A stretch of DNA of 15,792 bases from Paracoccaceae bacterium. GTDB taxonomy: Bacteria; Pseudomonadota; Alphaproteobacteria; Rhodobacterales; Rhodobacteraceae. Shown in pieces: positions 1-6,749 of this stretch; position 1 is the first letter of the stretch, and each line of letters starts with the position of its first letter. Location of the stretch: NCBI GenBank assembly GCA_021767525.1, contig JAASTF010000042.1:1-15792 (forward strand). The letters are read 5' to 3'. The notes under the pieces were generated by a model. That model worked only from the letters and a program-made list of their open reading frames with translations. It was not told where the DNA came from and made no database searches. Made by a program: the position numbers and the translations under genes.

Positions 1-2
1 GC

Positions 3-737
3 ACCGGCATGTCCAACCCGATGAAGGCGATTGCCGAGATCGAGAAATTCAAGTTGCAGGGCACCCGCGTCGAAGGCGGTTACAAGGTCAAGGGCGTGCT
101 GCCCTGGGTGTCGAATCTGTCCGAAGACGGCTGGTTCGGCATGATGTTCGAGGTGGATGGCAAGACCGTCATGGCCATTGCCCACGCGGACGAGGCCAAG
201 GGCGTCAAGCTGCGCCTTGACCACGATTTCGTCGCCATGGGCGGCACGGCCACCTGCCAGGTGATGTTCCGCGATGCCTTCATCCCCGACGAGCAGGTGA
301 TCGGCGATCCGGCGATGCCGTTCATTCAGCGCATCCGCGGCGGTTTCGTTCTGCTGCAATGCGGGATGGCGGCGGGCATGATCCGCAGCTCGGTCGACCT
401 GATCCGCAAGATGGAAGGGCCGCTGGGCCACGTGAACCAGTACCTGGAAAAGGGCGCCGACGATCTGGAGGCGCAGTATGACGCGCTGGTGACCGAAGTT
501 CTGGAACTGGCCAAGACGCCCTATGACCTGTCGGACGCCTATTGGAAGCGTGTCTTGCAGGCGCGGCTGACCGGCGGCGAACTGGCGGTCGAGGCCGCGC
601 ATTACGCCATGCTGCACAGCGGGGCGCGCGGCTATGTCTCGGGCGGCGAGGCGCAGCGCCGCCTGCGCGAGGCGTATTTCGTTGCCATCGTCACCCCCGC
701 CACCAAGCACCTGCGCAAGATGATCGCCGCGCTGTAG
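3..737 (+). CDS. Acyl-CoA-dehydrogenase-family flavoprotein, 3' part (5' end outside window)
   Basis: The open frame is already running at the left edge (codons for Thr-Gly precede the first ATG at 9), so this is the C-terminal 244 residues of a longer protein and the internal ATG is not its start. The tract TGMSNPMK followed by EGGYKVKGVLPWVSNL resembles the middle beta-domain of acyl-CoA dehydrogenases. The rest (GFVLLQCGMAAGMIRSSVDL, then SGARGYVSGGEAQRRLREAY) looks like the C-terminal helical bundle that binds FAD. In classical members a glutamate base lies in a Y-E-G-T motif near the C-terminus, but here that place reads VTPAT (690-704). The alternative isovaleryl-type glutamate position also lacks Glu by my eye alignment. 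It may therefore be an oxidase- or monooxygenase-like relative rather than a beta-oxidation dehydrogenase. It lies upstream of cynS and a ferredoxin-reductase-like gene on the same strand. Family assignment is good; substrate unknown. Confidence 0.8.
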   Translation, partial: TGMSNPMKAIAEIEKFKLQGTRVEGGYKVKGVLPWVSNLSEDGWFGMMFEVDGKTVMAIAHADEAKGVKLRLDHDFVAMGGTATCQVMFRDAFIPDEQVIGDPAMPFIQRIRGGFVLLQCGMAAGMIRSSVDLIRKMEGPLGHVNQYLEKGADDLEAQYDALVTEVLELAKTPYDLSDAYWKRVLQARLTGGELAVEAAHYAMLHSGARGYVSGGEAQRRLREAYFVAIVTPATKHLRKMIAAL

Positions 738-767
738 CCGCCTTTCGCGGGCCGGCCCTGACACAGG

Positions 768-792
768 CCGTGGCGCATTACCCGCGCCACGG
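768..792 (+). repeat. Inverted repeat/hairpin upstream of cynS
   Basis: A perfect 9-bp inverted repeat (CCGTGGCGC at 768-776 and GCGCCACGG at 784-792) surrounds a 7-base loop in the 126-base gap between the ACAD-like gene and cynS. No T-run follows, so it is not a classical intrinsic terminator. It could be a processing or mRNA-stabilising stem, a partial terminator, or an operator. Confidence 0.55.
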
Positions 793-863
793 ACCGGTGA
801 CGCCGTGCCCTGCCCCCGGTTTTCCTTTGACCCAACCCAACACGACCAACACGGAGAAAGACC

Positions 864-1316
864 ATGACCACCCGCGCAGAACTGACCGAGAAAATCGTCG
901 CGCATAAGACGTTCAACGACATCAAATGGGCCGATGTGGCCAAAGAGGTCGGCCAATCCAAGGAATGGGTGACGGCCGCCCTGATGGGTCAGATTTCGCT
1001 GACCAAGGAACAAATCGAAAAGGCGGGCAACGCGCTGAAGATGAATTTCTCGGACGAGGAAGTGGCGTTGCTGATGACCGTGCCCTATCGCGGCTCGTTG
1101 CCGACGGCGGTGCCGACCGATCCGCTGATCTATCGCCTGTACGAGGTGGTGAATGTCTATGGCACCACGATGAAGGCGCTGATCGAGGAAGAGTTCGGCG
1201 ACGGCATCATGTCGGCCATCGATTTCACGATGGACATTTCGCGCACGCCCGACCCCAAGGGCGACCGCGTCAAGATCGTGCTGGACGGCAAGTTCCTGGG
1301 CTACAAGACCTTCTGA
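864..1316 (+). CDS. cynS: Cyanase (cyanate hydratase)
   Basis: Cyanase catalyses the bicarbonate-dependent decomposition of cyanate to ammonia and carbon dioxide (via carbamate) in the cytosol, giving detoxification and usable nitrogen. The 150-residue product has the expected length and layout. There is an N-terminal helical DNA-binding-like domain (about 1-75, including the stretch WADVAKEVGQSKEWVTAAL) and a C-terminal dimer/decamer domain. The catalytic residues known from the E. coli enzyme (Arg96, Glu99, Ser122) are present with a constant shift of five: Arg91 and Glu94 in IYRLYEVVNVYG, and Ser117 in GIMSAIDF. The ATG has a GGAG site at 853-856, 7 bases upstream. No CynR-like regulator or cyanate/nitrate transporter is visible. 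Instead the gene sits between an ACAD-like flavoprotein and a flavoprotein reductase, suggesting that cyanate is an internal product of a neighbouring oxidation (inference). Confidence 0.97.
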   Translation: MTTRAELTEKIVAHKTFNDIKWADVAKEVGQSKEWVTAALMGQISLTKEQIEKAGNALKMNFSDEEVALLMTVPYRGSLPTAVPTDPLIYRLYEVVNVYGTTMKALIEEEFGDGIMSAIDFTMDISRTPDPKGDRVKIVLDGKFLGYKTF

Positions 1317-1322
1317 TCCATC

Positions 1323-1357
1323 GGCGGGGCGCGCGCGGCACGGATGCGCGCCCCGCC
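1323..1357 (+). repeat. Strong 12-bp hairpin between cynS and the reductase gene
   Basis: A perfect 12-bp inverted repeat made only of G and C (1323-1334 with 1346-1357) encloses an 11-base loop. It starts 6 bases after the cynS stop codon and ends 20 bases before the next ATG, just upstream of that gene's GAGGA site (1365-1369). There is no T-run, so transcription can probably continue. It may shield the cynS mRNA 3' end or lower expression of the downstream gene. Confidence 0.65.
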
Positions 1358-1377
1358 ACAGCACGAGGATTTTCGCC

Positions 1378-2616
1378 ATGACCCATATCGCCGTGATCGG
1401 TGCAGGCCAGGCCGGATCGTCGTTGACGGCCAAGCTGCGCGCCCTTGGTTTCGACGGCAAGCTGACGCTGATCGGGGCCGAGCCGGTGCCGCCCTACCAG
1501 CGCCCGCCGCTGTCCAAGAAATATATCTCGGGCGAGATGGAGTTGGAGCGGCTGTTCCTGCGCCCAGGGCAATTCTATGCCGACCAGGGGATCGACTTGC
1601 TGACAGGCGCGCGGGTGGCCGGACTCGACGCGGCCACGCGGACGATCACGATGGCCGATGGCGCGACCATCGCTGCCGACATGATCGCGCTGACCCCCGG
1701 CGCCGATGCGATCCGCCTGCCCGCGGCCGTGGGTGGCGATCTGCCCGGTGTTTACACGATGCGGTCGCTGGCCGATGCTGATGCGATGGCGCACGAGTTT
1801 CGGCCCGGCCGCCGTGTTCTGATCGTCGGTGGCGGCTATGTCGGGCTGGAGGCGGCGGCGGTTGCGGCCACGCGCGGCCTGTCTGTCACGCTGGTTGAAA
1901 TGGCGCCGCGTATCCTGGCGCGGGTCGCCAGCGCCGAAACCGCCGACTGGATCCGCCAGATGCACGCCCGCCACGGGGTCGACATCCGCGAAGGCTGTGG
2001 CCTGAATGCGTTGGCGCAGGGCGATGGCGCGCTGATGGCCAGCCTGTCGGATGGCAGCGCGGTGACGGTGGATTTCGTCATTTGCGGCATCGGCGTGCGA
2101 CCGGCCACCGCGCTGGCCGAGGCGGCGGGGCTGACCATCGACAATGGCATCGCCGTGGATGCGCTGGGCCGCACATCTGCGCCGGGGATTTTCGCGGCGG
2201 GCGATTGCTGTTCCTTTCCGTATCGGGGTGGGCGCATCCGGCTGGAAAGCGTGCCCAACGCCATCGACCAGGCCGAGGCCGTCGCCGCCGCCATGCTGGG
2301 TGACACGACGCCCTATGCCGCCAGGCCGTGGTTCTGGTCCGATCAGTATGACGTCAAGCTGCAGATCGCCGGCTTGAACACCGGCTTTACGCGGGTCGTG
2401 ATCCGCGACGGCGACAAGCCCGACAGCCGCAGCCATTGGTATTACCGCGACGCGCAGCTGCTGGCGGTGGACGCGATGAACGACCCGCGCGCCTATATGA
2501 CTGGCAAGCGCTTGATCGAGGCCGGTCAGTCGCCGCTGCCCGATGCCTTGGCCGACCCGGCCCAACCGTTGAAAACACTGCCCCTGGCCGGCGAAACCGC
2601 CCCGGCGCCGGCCTGA
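1378..2616 (+). CDS. Putidaredoxin/rhodocoxin reductase-type NAD(P)H:FAD oxidoreductase
   Basis: This is an FAD-dependent pyridine nucleotide-disulfide oxidoreductase-fold enzyme of the ferredoxin-reductase subfamily. Such enzymes pass electrons from NAD(P)H through FAD to a [2Fe-2S] ferredoxin serving a P450 or dioxygenase. The 412 residues match the usual length of about 400. Visible motifs are the N-terminal FAD-binding GAGQAG (8-13), the QRPPLSKKY segment (41-49), the NAD-binding VGGGYVGLE (150-158), the second FAD motif APGIFAAGDC (268-277), VPNAIDQA (292-299), and the C-terminal PWFWSDQYD (317-325) typical of this subfamily. The usual ATG motif before the NAD domain reads TPGAD (106-110). 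The ATG has a GAGGA site 8 bases upstream. No ferredoxin or P450 gene is in the window, so the electron acceptor is unknown; the ACAD-like protein upstream is a candidate partner. The gene ends 1 base from a convergent gene. Confidence 0.9.
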   Translation: MTHIAVIGAGQAGSSLTAKLRALGFDGKLTLIGAEPVPPYQRPPLSKKYISGEMELERLFLRPGQFYADQGIDLLTGARVAGLDAATRTITMADGATIAADMIALTPGADAIRLPAAVGGDLPGVYTMRSLADADAMAHEFRPGRRVLIVGGGYVGLEAAAVAATRGLSVTLVEMAPRILARVASAETADWIRQMHARHGVDIREGCGLNALAQGDGALMASLSDGSAVTVDFVICGIGVRPATALAEAAGLTIDNGIAVDALGRTSAPGIFAAGDCCSFPYRGGRIRLESVPNAIDQAEAVAAAMLGDTTPYAARPWFWSDQYDVKLQIAGLNTGFTRVVIRDGDKPDSRSHWYYRDAQLLAVDAMNDPRAYMTGKRLIEAGQSPLPDALADPAQPLKTLPLAGETAPAPA

Positions 2617-2617
2617 A

Positions 2618-3580
2618 CTAGCGGCGCGGGCGGCCCAAGACGCGGCGGTTCGCGAAATTGCGCATGGCGTCGCGCAGCACCTTTTGATGATGCGATGCCA
2701 TCGATTCGACGAATGTCATCGACGTGTAAAGCGGCCGCGTGGGCCGCGAGATTTCCTTGCCGTTTTCGATGTGCACACCGCGCACCACGGTCATCGAGAA
2801 ATTGCGGCCCTGCGCACCCAGACGCGATGTATTCACCTGGCCCGATGGCGCCACGGAAACCGTCCGCGCCTCAAGCCATTCGTCCTGGGCCATTTGCGTC
2901 AGGTTGCCGATGATCGACATTTCGAACCGACGGACGATATGCGCCGTAAAGGCATCCAGCGTCTTGATCGATTTCAGGTTGTGGGTGCGCGCCTGTTTGC
3001 CGGTGATGGGCAGGTTGTCGTCGTAATACAGCACCCGCGCATCGGAAAATCGCGCGCTGCGCAGGATGTTTTCGTAATCCGCCACGCCGCCGGATTTCAG
3101 CTTTTTCATCTGGTCGTCGTCGAGGTCCAGCTCGAATACCAGCTCGTCGCCGCGCAGATTGGTGTTCGGTATGGGGTATTCCGATCCAAAGATCGCCAAG
3201 GTGCCCGTTTCGGGATGGACGCCCGCGTAAAGCCGGGGCAGCTGGTCAGGCTGCACGGTGGCGCCCGGCACGGGGATCGGACGGCCATCGGGATCGAGCG
3301 AGACGAGGTTTTGATACTCTTTGCGCCGATCCTGCAAATATTCGATCCGGCGGCGGGTTTCCTCGTTCGCGGTGGCGCGGCCCAGGCGGCGCGTAGGCAT
3401 TTTCGGCAGGATCTTGGCCAGGTGGGACAGCTCGGCGTTGGTCCAGTGGCGCGGCACGTTCGCGGGGCTGAGCGCATAAAGCTGCACGCCGGTCGGGCCG
3501 GGATGAACAAGGATACCGCCCCGCCCATCGGCAAAGGCGAAATCGCCCAGCGCCCGGGTCAGATCGCGGATCTGGGTCAT
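2618..3580 (-). CDS. Uncharacterised protein, third gene of a three-gene operon
   Basis: I do not recognise this 320-residue protein. The ATG at 3580 was chosen because it forms an ATGA overlap with the stop of the preceding gene; the frame stays open to 3826, but that stretch lies inside the upstream gene. The N-terminus (8-38) reads like a compact beta domain (GDFAFADGRGGILVHPG). A basic, helical stretch rich in Arg, Lys and Glu follows (63-92), then a proline-rich connector (100-118), an acidic segment (ELVFELDLDDDQ, 146-157), and a very basic C-terminus (NRRVLGRPRR). There is no signal peptide or hydrophobic span, so a soluble cytoplasmic protein is likely. It is translationally coupled to the 309-residue gene and probably acts with the two proteins encoded upstream. 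Its stop lies one base from the stop of the convergent reductase gene, with no terminator between. Confidence 0.8.
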   Translation of the reverse strand: MTQIRDLTRALGDFAFADGRGGILVHPGPTGVQLYALSPANVPRHWTNAELSHLAKILPKMPTRRLGRATANEETRRRIEYLQDRRKEYQNLVSLDPDGRPIPVPGATVQPDQLPRLYAGVHPETGTLAIFGSEYPIPNTNLRGDELVFELDLDDDQMKKLKSGGVADYENILRSARFSDARVLYYDDNLPITGKQARTHNLKSIKTLDAFTAHIVRRFEMSIIGNLTQMAQDEWLEARTVSVAPSGQVNTSRLGAQGRNFSMTVVRGVHIENGKEISRPTRPLYTSMTFVESMASHHQKVLRDAMRNFANRRVLGRPRR

Positions 3581-4506
3581 GGTGCATCCGCCGGGCGGAT
3601 ATCGGCCAGCGCGTAGGCCGGCACAAAAACCGAATGGCTGGCATCCAGCGCAACGGCGCTGTCCCAACCGGCATCGCGCGCCTGCATCAACAGCGCGATC
3701 CTGTCCGACAGCTCGTCCAGGGCGGCCAGCGCGACCTCGACAAAGGCCTGGCCCAGGACGATCGCCATTCGCGCGGTGGTGACAAGTTCGACCAGGCGAA
3801 ACGGGAACATTCCGACCAGCGCCCAAAAGGCATCGTTTTCTTCCTTGTCGGTGATCGTGCCATCGGCCTCGGCGCTGTAGACGGTGTAAAGGTAATCGAC
3901 AAAGCCGATCAGGGCGTTCCAGCTGATATAGGCAATCGTTCCGGCCCGGCCCACCGGCGTCAGCGAGGCTAGCAGCAGCATCGCCGGTGGAACGGTCGAT
4001 TTCAGCATCTGCTCGGCGTGGCGCGCATCCATGTGGCGGCGCGCCCAGGTGGCCGTGGCCTGCGGGGTCAGGATGGGTTGAATGGCGGTTTGTTCGAACA
4101 GCGCCAATTCGCCCGGCGCAAGATCAAGCCCCAACCCGCGTTCCAGAAACGCCTGACCCAGGTTGCGATAATCGGGCGCCGCCTGGCTGTCGGCAAGCCA
4201 GGTCACCATGACAAGATGCATCTGGCCCGGGTCGATCCGTGCCCGGCGCACCGCCCGCAGCAAGGTGCCGACACTGGGCGCGGCAGAAATCGCACGGCGC
4301 AGCGTGGCCAGTTGCCGCCGGGCGGGTGCGCGCGGCCCTTTGGGCACGTCGATCACCATGCGCACGGCACCGTCGAGGCCAAAGGCATAATCCATCTCGA
4401 ACACGGCGCTGCGCGGGGGCCGGTCGATCAGCAATTGCCACTGGCGCGCGATCTGGCGGCCCTGTTCGCGGGTGACGCTGGGATGATCGAAAATATCGGT
4501 GATCAC
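3577..4506 (-). CDS. Uncharacterised protein with two hydrophobic segments, second gene of a three-gene operon
   Basis: I do not recognise this 309-residue protein. It starts with GTG (4506-4504) inside a GTGA overlap with the stop of the 683-residue gene, and its own stop overlaps the next ATG (ATGA). The N-terminal half (1-165) appears soluble: an early charged helix, the strand-like SAVFEMDYAFG and VRMVIDVPKG, then Arg-rich helices (63-90). The C-terminal half has two hydrophobic blocks, about 172-210 (from PPAMLLLASLTPVG to VDYLYTVY) and 226-264 (from AFWALVGMFPF to AFVEVALAAL), separated by an acidic stretch (EADGTITDKEEND). These could be two membrane helical hairpins or a buried helical bundle. 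No N-terminal signal peptide is seen. Membrane association is an inference. Coupling indicates roughly matched production with both neighbours. Confidence 0.82.
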   Translation of the reverse strand: MITDIFDHPSVTREQGRQIARQWQLLIDRPPRSAVFEMDYAFGLDGAVRMVIDVPKGPRAPARRQLATLRRAISAAPSVGTLLRAVRRARIDPGQMHLVMVTWLADSQAAPDYRNLGQAFLERGLGLDLAPGELALFEQTAIQPILTPQATATWARRHMDARHAEQMLKSTVPPAMLLLASLTPVGRAGTIAYISWNALIGFVDYLYTVYSAEADGTITDKEENDAFWALVGMFPFRLVELVTTARMAIVLGQAFVEVALAALDELSDRIALLMQARDAGWDSAVALDASHSVFVPAYALADIRPADAP

Positions 4507-6554
4507 GGCGCCGCAGCCCCCGCGGCGCGCAACTCGGACAGTTCGGCATCGAAGCGGTCGATGGCCCGCTGATCCTGCACGCCGCTGTCGCTAAGCACTG
4601 TTTCGACATGCACGCCGTCCGTGGGCGTCACGTCGGACCAGGCGCCCAGAACAAGCCCGGCGCCAGGTTTTTCCCAATCGTTCTGCCACTCTTCTGCATT
4701 CATCGGTGTGGCCTGAACCTGGCGCGGGCTGTCGAACACCCGCTGGGTGCTACGCGGCGTTTGCGGTTGACCAAGCGTATGCCGGTAATAGCGATACCCG
4801 CGAAACCACAGGTTCAACATCTGCTCGGTCTGGAAAAACCCCTGGGGTTCGGCCAGGCGTTCGACGACCAGATGCTCGCTGCCATGCGAGATGGGCAGCC
4901 AGACCATCCGCGCCGTCGCGGTGTGGAATTCAGGCAGCATCGAGACGATATCGACCTCGGGCGCCAGGCGATGCACGCGGGCGATCAGGTCAAGCCGCGC
5001 CTGAAGCGCCTCGGCGGTGGCAGGGATCGGCACCAGTTCGACGATCGCCTCGTTCCAGTCGAAATGGTTGTGCACATGGGTCAGATACCCGGTGGCGCTG
5101 TTGCCGGTCCAATGGGTGAAGGCGGCGTTCAGCTCGGCCCGCACGTCGGCGATGGCCGTGCCGTAAAAGCCGGCGATCCCCTGCGCCAAGGTGCGTCGGA
5201 CCAGATCGGCACTCAGCCGTTCGCGCAGTTCCAGCCGCGCGGCATCGACGCAATCCTGGTATTGGGCCCAGCGGCTGTCGTCTATACTGGCGAATTTCGG
5301 CGTCGCCCGCAGTTTCAGCGAATGGGCCCAGCGGAATTCGGCGATCCACCACGGCCGCGTCGCGCGGATCGTGACGGTGCGCGTGCCCGGCCCGGGTTCG
5401 CCCAGGTCGGTGGTCAGGATACCGCCATCGGACAGGTATCGGCTGGGAGGGGTGACGGTCGATTCCACGATCTCGCCCCCGGTGGCGCTGCCCTGTTTCT
5501 CGGTATAGCCGATGATCTCGAGCTCGATATCGACCAGCCCGAAATTCGCCGGCGGTGTGACCGCGAAACTGTACGCGCGATCCGACATGAGTTCCCGGGC
5601 AAGGGTCGACGTTGGCCCGGTCAGGAACCCCAGCGCGTTGCTGGGCTGGGGGAAGATCAGCTCGAATTCGACGGGCTTGATATCAAGGCTGTCGGCCGTT
5701 TCCGGCAATTCGCAGCTTGACCAATTAACGGGGTAATCCGGGTCGATCGCGTTGATCGCGGTGTCCAGCTGTTGCATCAGCCGGCCCGCATCGTCGTATT
5801 GCAGGCTGCGATAACACAGCTTGGCGTCGCGGCGTTCGTGCACGATCTTGCGCTTGTTGTAGACCTTGTAGAACACGTGGTTGACCGAGCGATCGGGGTT
5901 ATCGTTGCGCAGAACGCGGGTTATCCCACGCTCGAACCGATCGCTGCCCGATGTCGAAACCAGTGTGCGATGGCTTTGGCGCATCCGCGCATTCATGCTC
6001 CGCGTCAGCTCGCGCCCGTAATCCACGGTCTGGGTGTGCTGCCTTTCCATCTGGATCGCGGCGTTCGCCCCGGCGCTGCCTTCGGCGGTAAACGCCTTGA
6101 TCTGGCCGCCCACGCCCACGCCCAGGTTGCCACCCAGGTTCAGCGTGGTGGCGTTGACCAGCGTATCCGAAATATCGGTCGACCAGACGCCTTCGATACC
6201 GCGTTCGGTTTCAAACTCGCGGTTGGTTTCCTGCTGCACCTCGGATTCGCGCAGGGTTTCCGAGCGCTGGGTCAGCGTGACCTCTTCGCCCGGGGTCAGC
6301 GGGATCGTGGTAAGGTGCTCGCCCAGAACCCGCCCGACGGTATGATACCGGATCGTGTCATAGAACATCACGCCGATGCAGGGTTGCAGCCGCGCGGCGT
6401 GGCGCGACGTTCCAAGGCCGATGGCCCCGATGAACTGGCCATCGAACCCTTCGGCGCTGGGGTCGGGCACGTCGAACTTCACATCCATCGCGACCGATCG
6501 GATTTCGAATTCGGTATGGGGATGTCCGGCGACAAAATGGTCGAAAATGGGCAT
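4503..6554 (-). CDS. Large uncharacterised protein with a Gly/Ala-rich segment between charged helices, first gene of a three-gene operon
   Basis: I cannot name this 683-residue protein with confidence. The start is well supported: ATG at 6554 with AGGAGG (6563-6568) 8 bases upstream. The order of segments is: a beta-like N-terminus (1-90, with GFDGQFIGAIGLGTS); an acidic and Gln-rich helical stretch (90-120); a Gly/Ala/Thr-rich stretch (130-166, including NLGGNLGVGVGG); a second charged helical stretch (168-198); a basic strand region (205-240, GITRVLRNDNP and VFYKVYNKRKIVHE); and a long mixed domain to the C-terminus with many Trp and Tyr (for example PWWIAEFRW at 401-409 and LWFRGYRYYRH at 582-592). 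No signal peptide or classical transmembrane helix is visible. The helix-Gly/Ala-helix layout recalls insertion loops of pore-forming proteins, or self-assembling structural proteins, but this is only a resemblance. It heads the operon with the two coupled genes downstream. Confidence 0.85.
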   Translation of the reverse strand: MPIFDHFVAGHPHTEFEIRSVAMDVKFDVPDPSAEGFDGQFIGAIGLGTSRHAARLQPCIGVMFYDTIRYHTVGRVLGEHLTTIPLTPGEEVTLTQRSETLRESEVQQETNREFETERGIEGVWSTDISDTLVNATTLNLGGNLGVGVGGQIKAFTAEGSAGANAAIQMERQHTQTVDYGRELTRSMNARMRQSHRTLVSTSGSDRFERGITRVLRNDNPDRSVNHVFYKVYNKRKIVHERRDAKLCYRSLQYDDAGRLMQQLDTAINAIDPDYPVNWSSCELPETADSLDIKPVEFELIFPQPSNALGFLTGPTSTLARELMSDRAYSFAVTPPANFGLVDIELEIIGYTEKQGSATGGEIVESTVTPPSRYLSDGGILTTDLGEPGPGTRTVTIRATRPWWIAEFRWAHSLKLRATPKFASIDDSRWAQYQDCVDAARLELRERLSADLVRRTLAQGIAGFYGTAIADVRAELNAAFTHWTGNSATGYLTHVHNHFDWNEAIVELVPIPATAEALQARLDLIARVHRLAPEVDIVSMLPEFHTATARMVWLPISHGSEHLVVERLAEPQGFFQTEQMLNLWFRGYRYYRHTLGQPQTPRSTQRVFDSPRQVQATPMNAEEWQNDWEKPGAGLVLGAWSDVTPTDGVHVETVLSDSGVQDQRAIDRFDAELSELRAAGAAAP

Positions 6555-6720
6555 GGAATAGCCCTCCTGTCAAAGAAATTGCGAAAAATAAGTCTTAGAA
6601 TACGGGCAAACGATGCCAGATTTTCGCGCCAAAGTCGAGCGATATGGCCAAAGCGCGCAGATCGGCGCAGCACGCCGCAAGGGCGCGCACTGGTCGTTAC
6701 GGGCGTTTCAGGGTCGGCTC
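6555..6720 (-). promoter_or_regulatory. Upstream region of the three-gene operon, probable promoter and ribosome binding site
   Basis: This gap separates the EVE-domain gene from the 683-residue gene. It contains AGGAGG (6563-6568, minus strand) and an AT-rich block (about 6571-6605) that stands out against the GC-rich surroundings. A TATTCT hexamer reads on the minus strand at 6602-6597, but I see no convincing -35 element at the right distance. A promoter here is therefore plausible, not demonstrated; read-through from the tsaD operon is the alternative. Confidence 0.4.
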
Positions 6721-6749
6721 GGCCGGTCGATCAGGGATCGACCCCGGCC
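6721..6749 (-). repeat. Hairpin over the stop codon of the EVE-domain gene
   Basis: GGTCGATC (6725-6732) and GATCGACC (6736-6743) form a perfect 8-bp stem with a 3-base loop. It is extended by GGCC at 6721-6724 and 6746-6749 across a 2-base bulge. The EVE-gene stop codon (6733-6731) lies in the loop and the adjacent stem. There is no T-run in either direction, so it is a candidate mRNA 3'-end or factor-dependent termination structure, not a classical terminator. Confidence 0.45.

Noticed and set aside
1270..2565. Long open frame antisense to the reductase gene
   Set aside because: It is a mirror of a real GC-rich gene with clear FAD and NAD motifs; the predicted product is Arg/Gly/His-rich and has no recognisable domain.
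2684..3616. Plus-strand open frame over the 320-residue gene
   Set aside because: Composition (Arg, His and Gly rich) fits a shadow frame, and the minus-strand gene has operon overlaps and balanced composition.
3581..3826. Upstream extension of the third operon gene
   Set aside because: It would place 246 bases inside the preceding gene; the ATGA overlap at 3577-3580 is the better start.
4608..5720. Plus-strand open frame of 370 codons over the 683-residue gene
   Set aside because: Same reasons; no ribosome binding site or motif, and the opposite strand has a consistent coupled gene.
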